Origin: Stenotrophomonas maltophilia
Lineage (GTDB): Bacteria; Pseudomonadota; Gammaproteobacteria; Xanthomonadales; Xanthomonadaceae
Assembly (NCBI RefSeq): GCF_002799155.1
Contig: NZ_NERD01000002.1
Span: 744,001 to 808,000, forward strand
Direction: 5' to 3'
Length of the DNA: 64,000 nt
The translations under genes were made by a program, and so were the position numbers. The notes under the pieces were generated by a model. The model ran no database searches, was not told the DNA's origin, and was given only the letters and a program-made list of their open reading frames with translations. Numbering within the stretch: position 1 is the first letter of the stretch; every line of letters begins with the position of its first letter. Positions 39,233-48,295 of the stretch are shown in pieces.

Positions 39233-41539
39233 ATGGACATCTGGAACTGGGTCGAAAAACTGCAGGGAGACCTGCGCCAGGCCGGCCAGGCGCAGAACGC
39301 GCACCTGCTGAACCGCCTCGCCGACGAGGTCAGTGAGCTGCAGATCGATCGCGTCGATGCACTGCTGCCCGAAGCGCGTGCGCTGGGCAAGGCGCTCGAC
39401 AACCCCTGGGTCGATGTCTACGTCGGCCACTGGGCGCTGCGCAACCGCGTCGGCAACCGCGTGGAAGGCGAGAGTGCACTTGGCGAAGCCGTAGCGCTGT
39501 TCGAGCGCGCACACCGCGAGGACACGCTGGAATGTCCGCAGTCGATCTGCGTGACCCAGGACCTGGCGGCCTGCTACGGCAACATCGATGGCCCGGGCTG
39601 GGTGCCCGAGCGCATCGAGGTGTGCGACGAGACCCTCGGCCGCATCGATCCCAGCTGGGCCTGCTTCCAGTGCCTGAGCTGCGAGAAAGCCGATGCGCTG
39701 CTCGACGACGGCCGTGGCCAGGAGGCGCTGGATTACCTGCAGGTGCAGTCCGATGCGATCGAGGCCTGTGGCAAGGAAGTGTTCGACAGCTTCCCGGAGA
39801 TGCAGATCAAGATCCTGCTCGCGGTCGGCCGGGCCGAAGAGGCGCTGGCACTGATCGAGAAACGCGAGGCCGAAGTGGCGGCTTCGGGTGAGTACGAACC
39901 GGCCAACTGCACGGTGCCGCGCCGCCTGTCCAAGGCGTGGGCGCTGGCGCAGCTGGGTCGCGACGAAGCGGCGCTGCAGCAGCTGGTGCCGTGGAGCGAG
40001 CTGACCCCGAACTACTGGCGGCTGTGGGCGAACACCGCCGCAGCGCTGTGCCAGCGCGACCCGGCACGCAATACGTGGGACCTGGGCACGCGCTTCAACA
40101 CGATCATCGAGCACTTCGCCCGGGTCGGTTCGCATCGCCTGCTGATCGAAGTCGCGGCGCTCAGCCTGGAGCTGGCGTTGCAGCGGGGGGCGCGCTGGGT
40201 AGCACAGCGCCAGCTGGAACTGGCCCGCACCCATCTTGCGCAGCTGCGGCAGGACCGTGGCGCAGCTGCCCTGGTGGCCGGCCTGGCCGCACGCATCGAC
40301 GCCTTGCCGGATGTCGCACCGCTGCCGGTGCCGGCCGCCGAACTGCTGGCATGGCTGGAGGCGCAGGGGGAGCAGAACCAGGCGCGCGACCCGGAGCGTG
40401 AGGCGCAGTGGCTGCTGCAGGCACAGGCGCAGCTGCCCGATGACGAGGCCTTGGCCGAGATGGCCGCCTCTGCGCTGAGCGCCTGTGGTGCACAGACCGA
40501 AGCGCGTGCATTGCTGTGGCGCTTCGTGCGCGCACACACGCAGGATGACGGTCCGGCCGCCTATACGTTGATGCGCTGGCTGGCCGAGCAGGGCGACGAC
40601 GATGGCCTGCGCCAGTTGGCCGACCTCTATCGCGGCAGCGTGCCGGTGTTCGCGCACTGGTGCGACGTGCAGCGCGCCCGTCGGGTGTCCGACTGGCCAG
40701 CGCTGGAGCGGGCCGCGCAGGCGCTGCTGGCGGCATCGCCGGGTTCGCACGGTGCACGTGGCACGTTGGCACGGATGTACATGGAAACCGGCCGCTTCAG
40801 CGAGGCCCAGGCCTGCTATGCGCAGCTGGTGGAGTTGCTGGAAGAACCCAACGCGGCACATTGGGACCATATGAGTGCAGCCAGCGCGGCACGCGACTGG
40901 GATGCGGTGCGCCGCTCGGCGGCAGCGATCGGCATGGAGCTGTCCAGCCAGGACGGTGTGGTCGAGGAGCCATGGGGCTGGGTGATCATCCGCAGCGAAG
41001 AGAACGGCGAGCCGATGGAGTACTACGCCCGTCGCAGCGGCCCGGTCACCGCGCGCATCGTCGAGAACGCGCCGGCCAACCGTGCCCAGCAGGTCGGCGA
41101 CTGGGTGGTGTTCGATGCCGCGCTGGTGCACCCGGCGCCGGAGGAGGAAGAAGCGCGCGAGCATTTCATCCCGACCTATGCGCAGGTACATGTGCTGGAG
41201 CGCGGCGGCTTCGCCCGCAGCTGGCTGGTCGACGGCGCGCACCCGGGCGAAGACGCGTGGAATGCCTTCGTCGAAGCCGCCGAGGCGCAGGGCTGGAAGG
41301 TGTGGTCGCACAGCCGCCCGGACTACACGGTCACCGACCCCGGCATGGAGGAAGGCACCCTGCCGGGCCTGCTGTTCACCGTCGCCCAGCCGCAGGACCA
41401 TGCGCCGCTGGCGCTGCACCGCTTCCTGCAGCAGGAGACCGCGAAGTGGCCGCATCCGCATTGCTGGCTGCGATTGGCCGAAGCCTGTGACCAGGACCGC
41501 CAGCCGCATCTGGATGTGATCGAGCGTTACGGGTTGTAA
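39233..41539 (+). CDS. Large TPR-type helical repeat protein, likely partner of the Hsp90-like ATPase
   Basis: The 768-residue protein has about 560 residues of helical repeats with TPR spacing (for example LLAVGRAEEALALIEKREAE and ARMYMETGRFSEAQACYAQL). A C-terminal domain of about 200 residues is rich in Trp and acidic residues (WGWVIIRSEENGEPMEYYA, then VGDWVVFDAALVHP). There is no signal peptide, so it is cytosolic. Eukaryotic Hsp90 works with TPR co-chaperones; the immediate neighbourhood suggests the same here, although the MEEVD tail they usually grip is missing. The function of the C-terminal domain is unknown. Confidence 0.8.
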   Translation: MDIWNWVEKLQGDLRQAGQAQNAHLLNRLADEVSELQIDRVDALLPEARALGKALDNPWVDVYVGHWALRNRVGNRVEGESALGEAVALFERAHREDTLECPQSICVTQDLAACYGNIDGPGWVPERIEVCDETLGRIDPSWACFQCLSCEKADALLDDGRGQEALDYLQVQSDAIEACGKEVFDSFPEMQIKILLAVGRAEEALALIEKREAEVAASGEYEPANCTVPRRLSKAWALAQLGRDEAALQQLVPWSELTPNYWRLWANTAAALCQRDPARNTWDLGTRFNTIIEHFARVGSHRLLIEVAALSLELALQRGARWVAQRQLELARTHLAQLRQDRGAAALVAGLAARIDALPDVAPLPVPAAELLAWLEAQGEQNQARDPEREAQWLLQAQAQLPDDEALAEMAASALSACGAQTEARALLWRFVRAHTQDDGPAAYTLMRWLAEQGDDDGLRQLADLYRGSVPVFAHWCDVQRARRVSDWPALERAAQALLAASPGSHGARGTLARMYMETGRFSEAQACYAQLVELLEEPNAAHWDHMSAASAARDWDAVRRSAAAIGMELSSQDGVVEEPWGWVIIRSEENGEPMEYYARRSGPVTARIVENAPANRAQQVGDWVVFDAALVHPAPEEEEAREHFIPTYAQVHVLERGGFARSWLVDGAHPGEDAWNAFVEAAEAQGWKVWSHSRPDYTVTDPGMEEGTLPGLLFTVAQPQDHAPLALHRFLQQETAKWPHPHCWLRLAEACDQDRQPHLDVIERYGL

Positions 41540-41551
41540 GCCGGGTATCGG

Positions 41552-41574
41552 GTAGTGCCGGCCGCTGGCCGGCA
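41552..41574 (+). repeat. SMAG palindrome
   Basis: GTAGTGCCGGCCGCTGGCCG plus GCA: GTAG head and a GCCGGCC/GGCCGGC stem, 13 bases after the TPR gene stop. Confidence 0.88.
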
Positions 41575-41589
41575 GCGCCGGGATATCCT

Positions 41590-41616
41590 GTAGTGCCGGC
41601 CAGCGGCCGGCACTAC
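41590..41616 (+). repeat. SMAG palindrome, second copy
   Basis: GTAGTGCCGGCCAGCGGCCG followed by GCACTAC. The palindrome includes the GTAG head and its complement CTAC. With the previous copy it forms a tandem pair just before a small gene. Confidence 0.9.
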
Positions 41617-41631
41617 CTCAAGGAAAAATAC

Positions 41632-42096
41632 ATGCGGAAAACAGGGATGTTCGTGATCGCCGGGCTGCTGCTGGCCGCCAACGTGCAGGCGTCACCAGCC
41701 TGCCAGGAACCCGTGGCTGTGGCCCGCGCCTTCTACGAGGCAACGACGGGCGATGGCGACCTGCTGGAGCCGCCCCCGGCGCTGGTCAGCCCCGCCTTCG
41801 GCAAGGCGCTGCGCGGCGAGCGCGCCTGCCAACAGCGGGAAGAAGGCATCTGCACGATCGATTCCGATCCGTGGCTGGATGCGCAGGACGGCGACATCGA
41901 AACCCCGGTGCGTTACAGCTGGAAAGAGGCGTCGGCCACCGCCGGCCAGGTCGAGATGCGCTATTCGGTATGGAAGAAGGCCTACGTGACCCACCTGCCG
42001 ATGGTGCGCCAGGGGCAGGGCTGCTGGCAGGTCGATGACATCCTCACCAACAGCGGCCGCTCGGTGCGGAAGATTCTGGCCCAGACGGTGCCCTGA
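41632..42096 (+). CDS. Small secreted protein, DUF3828-like
   Basis: The 154-residue product starts with a cleavable signal peptide (MRKTGMFVIAGLLLAANVQA-SPAC) and has five Cys that may form disulfides in the periplasm. The helix AVARAFYEATTG and the later strands with VRYSWKEA and GCWQVDDI resemble DUF3828/NTF2-like small proteins. Function is unknown. The ATG at 41632 follows AAGGAAAAATAC and directly abuts a SMAG pair. The gene ends before another SMAG copy, so it appears as an isolated unit. Confidence 0.72.
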   Translation: MRKTGMFVIAGLLLAANVQASPACQEPVAVARAFYEATTGDGDLLEPPPALVSPAFGKALRGERACQQREEGICTIDSDPWLDAQDGDIETPVRYSWKEASATAGQVEMRYSVWKKAYVTHLPMVRQGQGCWQVDDILTNSGRSVRKILAQTVP

Positions 42097-42134
42097 ACCG
42101 CCTGCGGCATCCACGCAGGGGGCGGCCCAGTTGC

Positions 42135-42181
42135 GGGCCAGCGGCCGGCACTACCGGGGCGGGGGCCGACCGTTGGTCGGC
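42135..42181 (-). repeat. SMAG palindrome and adjacent GCCGACC palindrome
   Basis: On the minus strand, GTAGTGCCGGCCGCTGGCCC covers 42135-42154. It is followed at 42165-42181 by the stem GCCGACC-GTT-GGTCGGC. The second lies 5 bases before the stop of the CcsA-like gene and may serve as its transcript end. Confidence 0.8.
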
Positions 42182-42186
42182 ATGCC

Positions 42187-42981
42187 TTATCGCGTATGCC
42201 CGAACACCAGTTCGATCACGAACTGGCTGCCGAAGAACGCCAGCAGCAGCAACAGCATCGCCGCCAGCGTCCAGTGCACCGCCTTCATGCCGCGCCAGCC
42301 GTAGCGCCGGCGGCCGATCAGCAGCACGCCGAACACGATCCACGACAGCACGCTCAGCACGGTCTTGTGCACCAGCTTCTGCGCCAGCAGGTCGTCGACG
42401 AACAGCACGCCGGTGACCAGGGTCAGGGTCAGCAGTGCGAAGCCGACGGTGATCACCCGGAACAGCAGTGATTCCAGGTCGGCCAGCGGCGGCAGTGCAC
42501 GCAGCCACGGGCGGAATTCGCGGCGGCGCAGGGCGCGTTCCTGCAGCCACAGCATGATCGCCAGCAGCGCGGCGATGCTCAGCGTGGCGTAGGCCAGCAG
42601 CGCCAGCCAGGCGTGGCTGGCCAGGCGCCAGCCCAGCACCTTGCTCGGTTCGTGGCCGTAGCCGTGGTAGGCCAGCAGCAGGACCGCGGCCAGCGGAAAC
42701 ACCACCACCCCCAGCGCCGACATCCGCCCGCGCGCGCCGACCAGCGAGGTCAGCCAGGCCATGCCCAGGCCAACCAGCGACAGCGCGGCGAAGAAGTGCA
42801 TGTCCGGGCCGCCGTTGGTGCGCATCGCTACCATCACGTGGTAGCCACCATGCAGCAGCATCGCCGGCAGGGCGGGCCACAGCCAGGTGGGGGAGCCGGT
42901 GGTTTCATCGCGGCCAAGCGCGCGCACCAGCAGGGCACTGGCGGCCAGATAGAGCAGGACGGCGATGAGAACGATTGTCAT
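42187..42981 (-). CDS. CcsA/YpjD-family cytochrome c assembly-like membrane protein
   Basis: The 264-residue protein has eight hydrophobic helices of the CcsA/ResC haem-handling family: SHAWLALLAYATLSIAAL, then LLFRVITVGFALLTLTLVTG and a C-terminal LVHKTVLSVLSWIVFGVLL. These are the segments in which His residues coordinate haem in CcsA. The short size is that of the YpjD/CorE group often found divergent from ffh in gammaproteobacteria, as here. Its role in haem or magnesium/copper handling is not settled. Confidence 0.85.
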   Translation of the reverse strand: MTIVLIAVLLYLAASALLVRALGRDETTGSPTWLWPALPAMLLHGGYHVMVAMRTNGGPDMHFFAALSLVGLGMAWLTSLVGARGRMSALGVVVFPLAAVLLLAYHGYGHEPSKVLGWRLASHAWLALLAYATLSIAALLAIMLWLQERALRRREFRPWLRALPPLADLESLLFRVITVGFALLTLTLVTGVLFVDDLLAQKLVHKTVLSVLSWIVFGVLLIGRRRYGWRGMKAVHWTLAAMLLLLLAFFGSQFVIELVFGHTR

Positions 42982-43103
42982 CGTTGCAGTTTCGCATACC
43001 CCCGGGATGCTGGCGACGGCCCCGTGGCCGCAGTCCGGGCAGACAGCCGGACCCGTTATACTGTCTGCCTTATTGTCCCCCGCTTTCAGACAGGTTGCGC
43101 CGC

Positions 43104-44480
43104 ATGTTCGAGTCCCTGACCCAGCGCCTTTCCGGCACCATCGAGCGCCTGCGTGGCCGCGGCCGCCTGACCGAGGAGAACATCCGCGAGGCGACCCGCG
43201 AAGTGCGCATCGCGCTGCTCGAAGCCGACGTTGCGCTGCCGGTGGTGCAGGCCCTGATCGAGCGCATCAAGGTGCGTGCGGTCGGCCAGGAAGTGCTGAA
43301 GTCGCTGACCCCGGGCCAGGCCCTGATCAAGGTCGTGCGCGACGAGCTGACCGCGGTGATGGGCGCCGAAGCCAGCGACCTGAACCTCAACGTACCCGCC
43401 CCGGCGATCATCCTGATGGCGGGCCTGCAGGGTGCCGGCAAGACCACCACCGTGGGCAAGCTGGCCAAGCACCTGAAGGAAAAGCGCAAGAAGAAGGTGA
43501 TGGTGGTTTCGGCCGACGTCTACCGCCCGGCCGCGATCGAGCAGCTGAAGACCCTGGCCGAGCAGGTCGGTGTGCTGTTCTTCCCGTCCAGCGCCGACCA
43601 GAAGCCGGAAGCCATCGTCCGCGCCGCCATCGACGATGCGCGCAAGTCGTTCGTCGACGTGCTGCTGGTCGATACCGCCGGTCGCCTTGCCATCGACGAA
43701 GCGATGATGGCCGAGATCAAGGCCCTGCACGCTGCCGTGAACCCGGCCGAAACCCTGTTCGTGGTCGACGCCATGACCGGCCAGGACGCGGCCAACACCG
43801 CCAAGGCCTTCGGTGATGCGCTGCCGCTGACCGGCGTGGTGCTGACCAAGACCGACGGCGACGCCCGCGGCGGTGCCGCGCTGAGCGTGCGCTACATCAC
43901 CGGCAAGCCGATCAAGTTCGTCGGTGTCAGCGAAAAGCCGGAAGGCCTGGACGTATTCCACCCGGACCGTATCGCCAGCCGCATCCTCGACATGGGCGAC
44001 GTGCTGTCGCTGGTCGAGCAGGTCGAGCAGCAGGTCGACAAGGACAAGGCCGCCAAGCTGGCCGAGAAGGTTGCCAAGGGCAAGAAGTTCGACCTGAACG
44101 ACATGCGTGACCAGCTCGAGCAGATGCAGAACATGGGCGGCATCGGCGGCCTGATGGACAAGCTGCCGGGCCTGGGCAACATCCCGGACCATCTGAAGCA
44201 GCAGGTCAGCCAGGGCAAGGAGGTGCCGCGCATGATCGCCATCATCAGCTCGATGACCAAGAAGGAACGGCGCAACCCGAACCTGCTCAATGGCTCGCGC
44301 CGTGCGCGCATCGCCAAGGGCTCGGGCGTGACCCCGGCCGACGTCAACAAGCTGATGAAGCAGTACATGCAGATGGAAAAGATGATGAGCAAGATGGCCG
44401 GCGGCGGCATGAAGGGCATGTTGCGCAGCATGAAGGGCATGATGGGCGCCATGGGCGGCCGCGGCATGCCGTTCCGTTGA
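43104..44480 (+). CDS. ffh: Signal recognition particle GTPase Ffh
   Basis: Ffh binds 4.5S RNA and signal sequences of nascent membrane proteins. The 458-residue protein has the four-helix N domain, a G domain with GLQGAGKTTTVGKLA near 107, DTAGRL and TKTDGDARGG, and a Met-rich M domain (MKQYMQMEKMMSKMAGGGMK) that grips signal peptides. The ATG at 43104 matches family members; the longer frame to 42975 overlaps the divergent gene. A TATACT at 43057-43062 may be the -10 box. Confidence 0.97.
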   Translation: MFESLTQRLSGTIERLRGRGRLTEENIREATREVRIALLEADVALPVVQALIERIKVRAVGQEVLKSLTPGQALIKVVRDELTAVMGAEASDLNLNVPAPAIILMAGLQGAGKTTTVGKLAKHLKEKRKKKVMVVSADVYRPAAIEQLKTLAEQVGVLFFPSSADQKPEAIVRAAIDDARKSFVDVLLVDTAGRLAIDEAMMAEIKALHAAVNPAETLFVVDAMTGQDAANTAKAFGDALPLTGVVLTKTDGDARGGAALSVRYITGKPIKFVGVSEKPEGLDVFHPDRIASRILDMGDVLSLVEQVEQQVDKDKAAKLAEKVAKGKKFDLNDMRDQLEQMQNMGGIGGLMDKLPGLGNIPDHLKQQVSQGKEVPRMIAIISSMTKKERRNPNLLNGSRRARIAKGSGVTPADVNKLMKQYMQMEKMMSKMAGGGMKGMLRSMKGMMGAMGGRGMPFR

Positions 44481-44571
44481 TGCAGCGACGGGGCCGGCGC
44501 GCATTGCGATCCGGCCTCGGTCACAATGACTGGCGTATGCTGGGCGGCGACTTCTCCAACTGGTATGTCGC

Positions 44572-45648
44572 GTGAACGCATCGCCGATTCTTGAGCGCGC
44601 CGACACCTTCTGTCGGCGTTTTTCATTGCAGCTTCCGATCCTGCTGGCACCGATGGCCGGTGCCTGCCCGGTGCCGCTGTCGGCCGCGCTGGCCAATGCC
44701 GGCAGCATGGGCGCAATGGGCGCGGTGCTGTCGTCGTCGGCCGATATCGGTCGCTGGATGGAGGACTTCCGCGCGGCCTCCACCGGCCCGGCGCAGGTGA
44801 ACCTGTGGGTGCCGGACCCCGCACCGACCCGGGATGTCGCTGCCGAGGCCGCCAGCCGCGCCTTCCTCGCGCAGTGGGGCCCGGACGTGCCGGCCAGCGC
44901 CGCCGATGCCACGCCCGCCGACTTCGAAGAACAGTTCGCCGCGCTGCTGGCGGCGCGCCCGGCGGTGGCCTCGACCATCATGGGCGTGCTGCTGCCGCGC
45001 CACGTGCAGCAGTTGAAGGACGCCGGCATTGCCTGGATCGCCTGTGCGACCACCTTGTCCGAAGCACGCGCGGCACAGGATGCCGGCGCCGATGCAGTGG
45101 TTGCGCAGGGCGTGGAAGCCGGTGGACATCGCGGTTCCTTTGATCCGGCGATGGCCGAACGCCAGCTGGTCGGCCTGTTCGCGCTGTTGCCGCGCCTGGC
45201 CGATCACCTGCAGATTCCGGTGATCGCCGCCGGTGGCATCGCCGATGGCCGCGGCATCGCTGCCGCACTCACCCTGGGGGCCAGCGCCGTGCAGATCGGC
45301 ACCGCCTTCCTGCGCACACCCGAAGCGGCAATCGCCTCGGCGTGGGCCGATGGATTGGCGGCCAGCGAGCCGGAAGACACCTGGCCGACCCGCGCCTTCA
45401 GCGGTCGCCTGGGCCGTGGCCTGGCGACACCCTATGTGCGCGCCGCCGCCGCAGAGGGTGCCCCGGCGCCGCGCCCGTACCCGGTACAGCGCGGCCTGAC
45501 CGCGCCGATGCGCAAGCAGGCGGCGCAGGAAAACCGCCTTGCCGCGATGCAGGCCTGGGCCGGGCAATCAGCGTGGATGGCCCAGGCACAGCCCGCTGCC
45601 GACGTGCTGCGTGATATGTGGAAACAGGCGCAGGCGCTGCTGCGATGA
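44572..45648 (+). CDS. Nitronate monooxygenase (FMN-dependent, 2-nitropropane dioxygenase family)
   Basis: The 358-residue TIM-barrel protein has the N-terminal [20 protein letters not shown], the active-site loop GVEAGGHRG with the catalytic His, and the FMN phosphate site [17 protein letters not shown]. The family oxidises nitronates such as propionate 3-nitronate in the cytosol. The start is GTG at 44572. The stop overlaps the next gene (ATGA), so this flavoenzyme is co-translated with a PLP enzyme. It lies 91 bases downstream of ffh. Confidence 0.88.
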   Translation: MNASPILERADTFCRRFSLQLPILLAPMAGACPVPLSAALANAGSMGAMGAVLSSSADIGRWMEDFRAASTGPAQVNLWVPDPAPTRDVAAEAASRAFLAQWGPDVPASAADATPADFEEQFAALLAARPAVASTIMGVLLPRHVQQLKDAGIAWIACATTLSEARAAQDAGADAVVAQGVEAGGHRGSFDPAMAERQLVGLFALLPRLADHLQIPVIAAGGIADGRGIAAALTLGASAVQIGTAFLRTPEAAIASAWADGLAASEPEDTWPTRAFSGRLGRGLATPYVRAAAAEGAPAPRPYPVQRGLTAPMRKQAAQENRLAAMQAWAGQSAWMAQAQPAADVLRDMWKQAQALLR

Positions 45649-46457
45649 CGCTGACCTGCAACGGCCAGCCGGCGCAGGTGAAGGATCTGCTGCCGGCGCT
45701 GGTGAACTACGGCCACTTCACCTCGCTGCAGGTGCGGGGCGGAGCGGTGCAGGGGCTGGACCTGCATCTGGAACGGCTGTCGCAGGCCACGCGCGAACTG
45801 TTCGGCAGCGAACTGGATATGGCGCAGGTGCAGGGCTGGATGGCGCAGGCGCTGCAGCAGGCCGGCCTGGCCGATGCCTCGCTGCGGGTGACGGTGTATT
45901 CGCGCCGCTTCGATTTCCGCAATCCGCTGACGGCCGTGCCGGTGGACGTGCTGGTGGCGATATCCGCGCCGGTGGCGCTGGCCGCACCCAAGCGCGTGCG
46001 CAGCGTGACCTGGCAGCGTGAACTGCCGCAGATCAAGCACGTCGGCACGTTTGGCTTGTTTGCCGAGCGTCGCGCGGCGATGGCGGAAGGATACGACGAT
46101 GTGCTGTTCGTGACTGCCGATGGCAAAGTGAGTGAAGGAAGCACCTGGAACCTGGCCGTGCACGATGGTGAACGGCTGCTCTGGCCGCAGGCGCCGGCGC
46201 TGCGCGGTACCGCCGAGGCGCTGTTGAAGCAGCATTGGCCGGGGGCACAGGCCACGCAGCCGTTGCGGCTGGCGGACCTGGCCGGTGTGAACGCCGCTTT
46301 TGCCTGCAACGCCAGCGGCCTGTGGGCACTGGAGGCCATCGACGGGCATGTCCTGCCCGGCTCGCAGGCCTTGGCTGAACAGGGAAGGGCGGTGCTGGCG
46401 GAGGTGGCTTGGGACAGATTGAGGTCAGACCCCTTTTGCGGTGTAAAAGGGATCTGA
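45645..46457 (+). CDS. Class IV aminotransferase-fold PLP enzyme (aminodeoxychorismate lyase-like)
   Basis: The 270-residue protein has the D-amino acid aminotransferase/PabC fold: [13 protein letters not shown], a Lys in LPQIKHVG that should bind PLP, and the C-terminal [13 protein letters not shown] strand. PabC-type lyases form p-aminobenzoate for folate; a D-amino acid or branched-chain aminotransferase is less likely at this length. No pabA/pabB or folate genes adjoin, so the role is uncertain. The last twelve codons and the TGA lie within a GGGGTCAG-type palindrome, which replaces the original C-terminus. Confidence 0.82.
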   Translation: MTLTCNGQPAQVKDLLPALVNYGHFTSLQVRGGAVQGLDLHLERLSQATRELFGSELDMAQVQGWMAQALQQAGLADASLRVTVYSRRFDFRNPLTAVPVDVLVAISAPVALAAPKRVRSVTWQRELPQIKHVGTFGLFAERRAAMAEGYDDVLFVTADGKVSEGSTWNLAVHDGERLLWPQAPALRGTAEALLKQHWPGAQATQPLRLADLAGVNAAFACNASGLWALEAIDGHVLPGSQALAEQGRAVLAEVAWDRLRSDPFCGVKGI

Positions 46458-46461
46458 CCCC
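46423..46461. repeat. GGGGTCAG-type palindrome, copy 5 (overlaps a coding end)
   Basis: Arms GGTCAGACCCCTTTT and AAAAGGGATCTGACC are exact except for one base. The element is read through by the class IV aminotransferase gene, whose stop codon lies in the right arm. It ends 18 bases before the rpsP -35 box. Confidence 0.88.
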
Positions 46462-46479
46462 GGGAGTTCATCCCTGGGC

Positions 46480-46508
46480 TTGGCTCGGCCGGGCTCTGCC
46501 GCTATAAT
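46480..46508 (+). promoter_or_regulatory. Promoter of rpsP-rimM-trmD
   Basis: TTGGCT (46480-46485), a 17-base spacer and a consensus TATAAT (46503-46508), about 48 bases before the rpsP ATG. This is the best-scoring promoter in the window. Confidence 0.85.
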
Positions 46509-46556
46509 CGCCCGCTTACCTCGCCATCCTGGCGACTGGGCAATAGGAAAAACACC

Positions 46557-46817
46557 ATGGTCAAGATTCGACTGACCCGCGGCGGCGCCAAGAAGCGTCC
46601 GTTCTACCACATCATCGTCACCGACGTGCGCAGCGCGCGCGACGGCCGCAACATCGAGCGCGTTGGCTTCTACAACCCGGTCGCCCAGGGCGCCGAGAAG
46701 CGCATCGAGCTGGACCTGGCCCGCGTTGACCATTGGGTCAAGAACGGCGCCCAGCCGACCGACAAGGTCCGCAACCTGATCAAGGAAGCGACCAAGTCCC
46801 AGGCCGCTGCGGCCTGA
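46557..46817 (+). CDS. rpsP: 30S ribosomal protein S16
   Basis: S16 (86 residues) stabilises the 16S rRNA 5' domain. The N-terminus [20 protein letters not shown] and [11 protein letters not shown] are diagnostic. A TAGGAAA ribosome site precedes the ATG. First gene of the conserved rpsP-rimM-trmD-rplS cluster. Confidence 0.98.
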   Translation: MVKIRLTRGGAKKRPFYHIIVTDVRSARDGRNIERVGFYNPVAQGAEKRIELDLARVDHWVKNGAQPTDKVRNLIKEATKSQAAAA

Positions 46818-46861
46818 TCCTGACGGGCCACGCTTCGGCGTGGCCCTCTTGGTTGAAGCAG

Positions 46862-47374
46862 ATGAAAGATATCGAGCGCCGCATCCTGCTGGGCAGGGTT
46901 GTCGGCGCTTTTGGTGTGCGCGGCGAGATCAAGCTCGAGTCCTGGACCGAGCCACGTTCCGCCATTTTTCGTTACCAGCCGTGGATCGTGCGCAGCCCGT
47001 CCGGCGTGGAAACCACGATTGAAGGTGTGCGTGGCCGCGACAGCGGCAAGCACCTGGTCGCCCGTTTCCCCGGCGTCGAGGACCGCGATACCGTCGAAGC
47101 GATGCGCGGCACCGAGATCTACGTGGCCCGCAGTGCACTGCCGCCGCCGAAGCCCGACGAGTACTACTGGGTGGATCTGGAAGGCCTGGACGTGAAGACC
47201 ACCGAGGGCGTTGCCCTGGGCCAGGTCTCGCATCTGTTCAGCACCGGTGCCAACGACGTGGTGGTGGTCCGGGGTGACCGCGAGCGGATGATTCCGTTCG
47301 TGCAGCCGGACTTCGTCAAGTCGGTCGACTTCGAGGCGAACCTGGTCGTGGTCGACTGGGATCCCGAGTTCTGA
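46862..47374 (+). CDS. rimM: Ribosome maturation factor RimM
   Basis: RimM binds S19 and helps 30S head assembly. The 170-residue protein has an N-terminal barrel ([20 protein letters not shown]) and a C-terminal PRC-barrel ([11 protein letters not shown] ... DWDPEF). The ATG at 46862 fits the family N-terminus. The gap to rpsP is 44 bases; trmD begins 2 to 8 bases after the stop. Confidence 0.96.
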   Translation: MKDIERRILLGRVVGAFGVRGEIKLESWTEPRSAIFRYQPWIVRSPSGVETTIEGVRGRDSGKHLVARFPGVEDRDTVEAMRGTEIYVARSALPPPKPDEYYWVDLEGLDVKTTEGVALGQVSHLFSTGANDVVVVRGDRERMIPFVQPDFVKSVDFEANLVVVDWDPEF

Positions 47375-47382
47375 GTGTGAGC

Positions 47383-48141
47383 ATGCGTTTCGACGTCATC
47401 ACCCTGTTCCCTGAGTTCCTCGCCCAGTCCGCTGGACTGGGCGTGGTCGGGCGCGCGCAGGAGAAGGGCCTGTTCAGCCTGCACGGCTGGAACCCCCGTG
47501 ATTACGCCGAAGGCAACTACCGCCGGGTGGACGACCGCCCGTTCGGTGGTGGCCCGGGCATGGTGATGCTGATCGAGCCGCTGCAGGCCTGCCTGCAGGC
47601 GATCCGTGATGCTGATCCGACCCCGGCGCGGGTGATCCATCTCAGCCCGCAGGGGGCGCCGTTGACCCAGGCCAAGGTGCGGGAACTGGCGGCGCTGCCG
47701 CGCATGGTCCTGCTCTGTGGCCGCTACGAAGGCATCGACGAGCGTTTCCTGGAGGCCAATGTCGACGAGGAGATTTCCCTCGGCGACTACGTGCTGTCCG
47801 GTGGCGAGCTCGGCGCGGCGGTGATCATCGACGCCGTGGCCCGCCTGCAGGACGGTGCCCTGAACGACGCGCAATCGGCGGCGCAGGACAGCTTCGAGGG
47901 CGACCTCGGCCTGCTCGACTGCCCGCACTACAGCCAGCCGGCCCAGCACCCGCTGGGTGACGTGCCGGACGTGCTGCGCTCGGGCAACCACGCGGCCATC
48001 GCGGCCTGGCGTCGCCAGCAGTCCTTGCTCCGTACCGCGCAGCGGCGCCCGGACCTGCTGGATGAACAGGCGCTGGGCAAGGCCGACCGCAGGCTGCTGG
48101 AGGAGGGCCGCCAGGCCCAGAAACACAAGGCCAGCCCCTAG
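47383..48141 (+). CDS. trmD: tRNA (guanine37-N1)-methyltransferase
   Basis: TrmD methylates G37 in tRNAs with SAM and prevents frameshifting. The 252-residue protein shows the trefoil-knot SAM site: [20 protein letters not shown] and [15 protein letters not shown], followed by a C-terminal helical domain with [18 protein letters not shown]. The ATG at 47383 begins the family N-terminus [12 protein letters not shown]; a GTG two codons upstream is also possible. It lies within the rpsP-rplS operon. Confidence 0.97.
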   Translation: MRFDVITLFPEFLAQSAGLGVVGRAQEKGLFSLHGWNPRDYAEGNYRRVDDRPFGGGPGMVMLIEPLQACLQAIRDADPTPARVIHLSPQGAPLTQAKVRELAALPRMVLLCGRYEGIDERFLEANVDEEISLGDYVLSGGELGAAVIIDAVARLQDGALNDAQSAAQDSFEGDLGLLDCPHYSQPAQHPLGDVPDVLRSGNHAAIAAWRRQQSLLRTAQRRPDLLDEQALGKADRRLLEEGRQAQKHKASP

Positions 48142-48295
48142 CGCAGGGCTGGCGTTATCGGCTATCATGGCCAATTCCCGTCGGCCCCGGCCGGCGCGCG
48201 CAGTACCCAAAACAAACGTGCAGCACAGTCCGGTGACTGCATGAGCCTACGTTGTCGATACGACACGCCCACCCGAACAAGAATCGGTGTAACCC

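Noticed and set aside
44597..44625. Hairpin with T run at the start of the nitronate monooxygenase gene
   Set aside because: It lies inside the coding sequence and the N-terminal residues match the family, so it is not a terminator.
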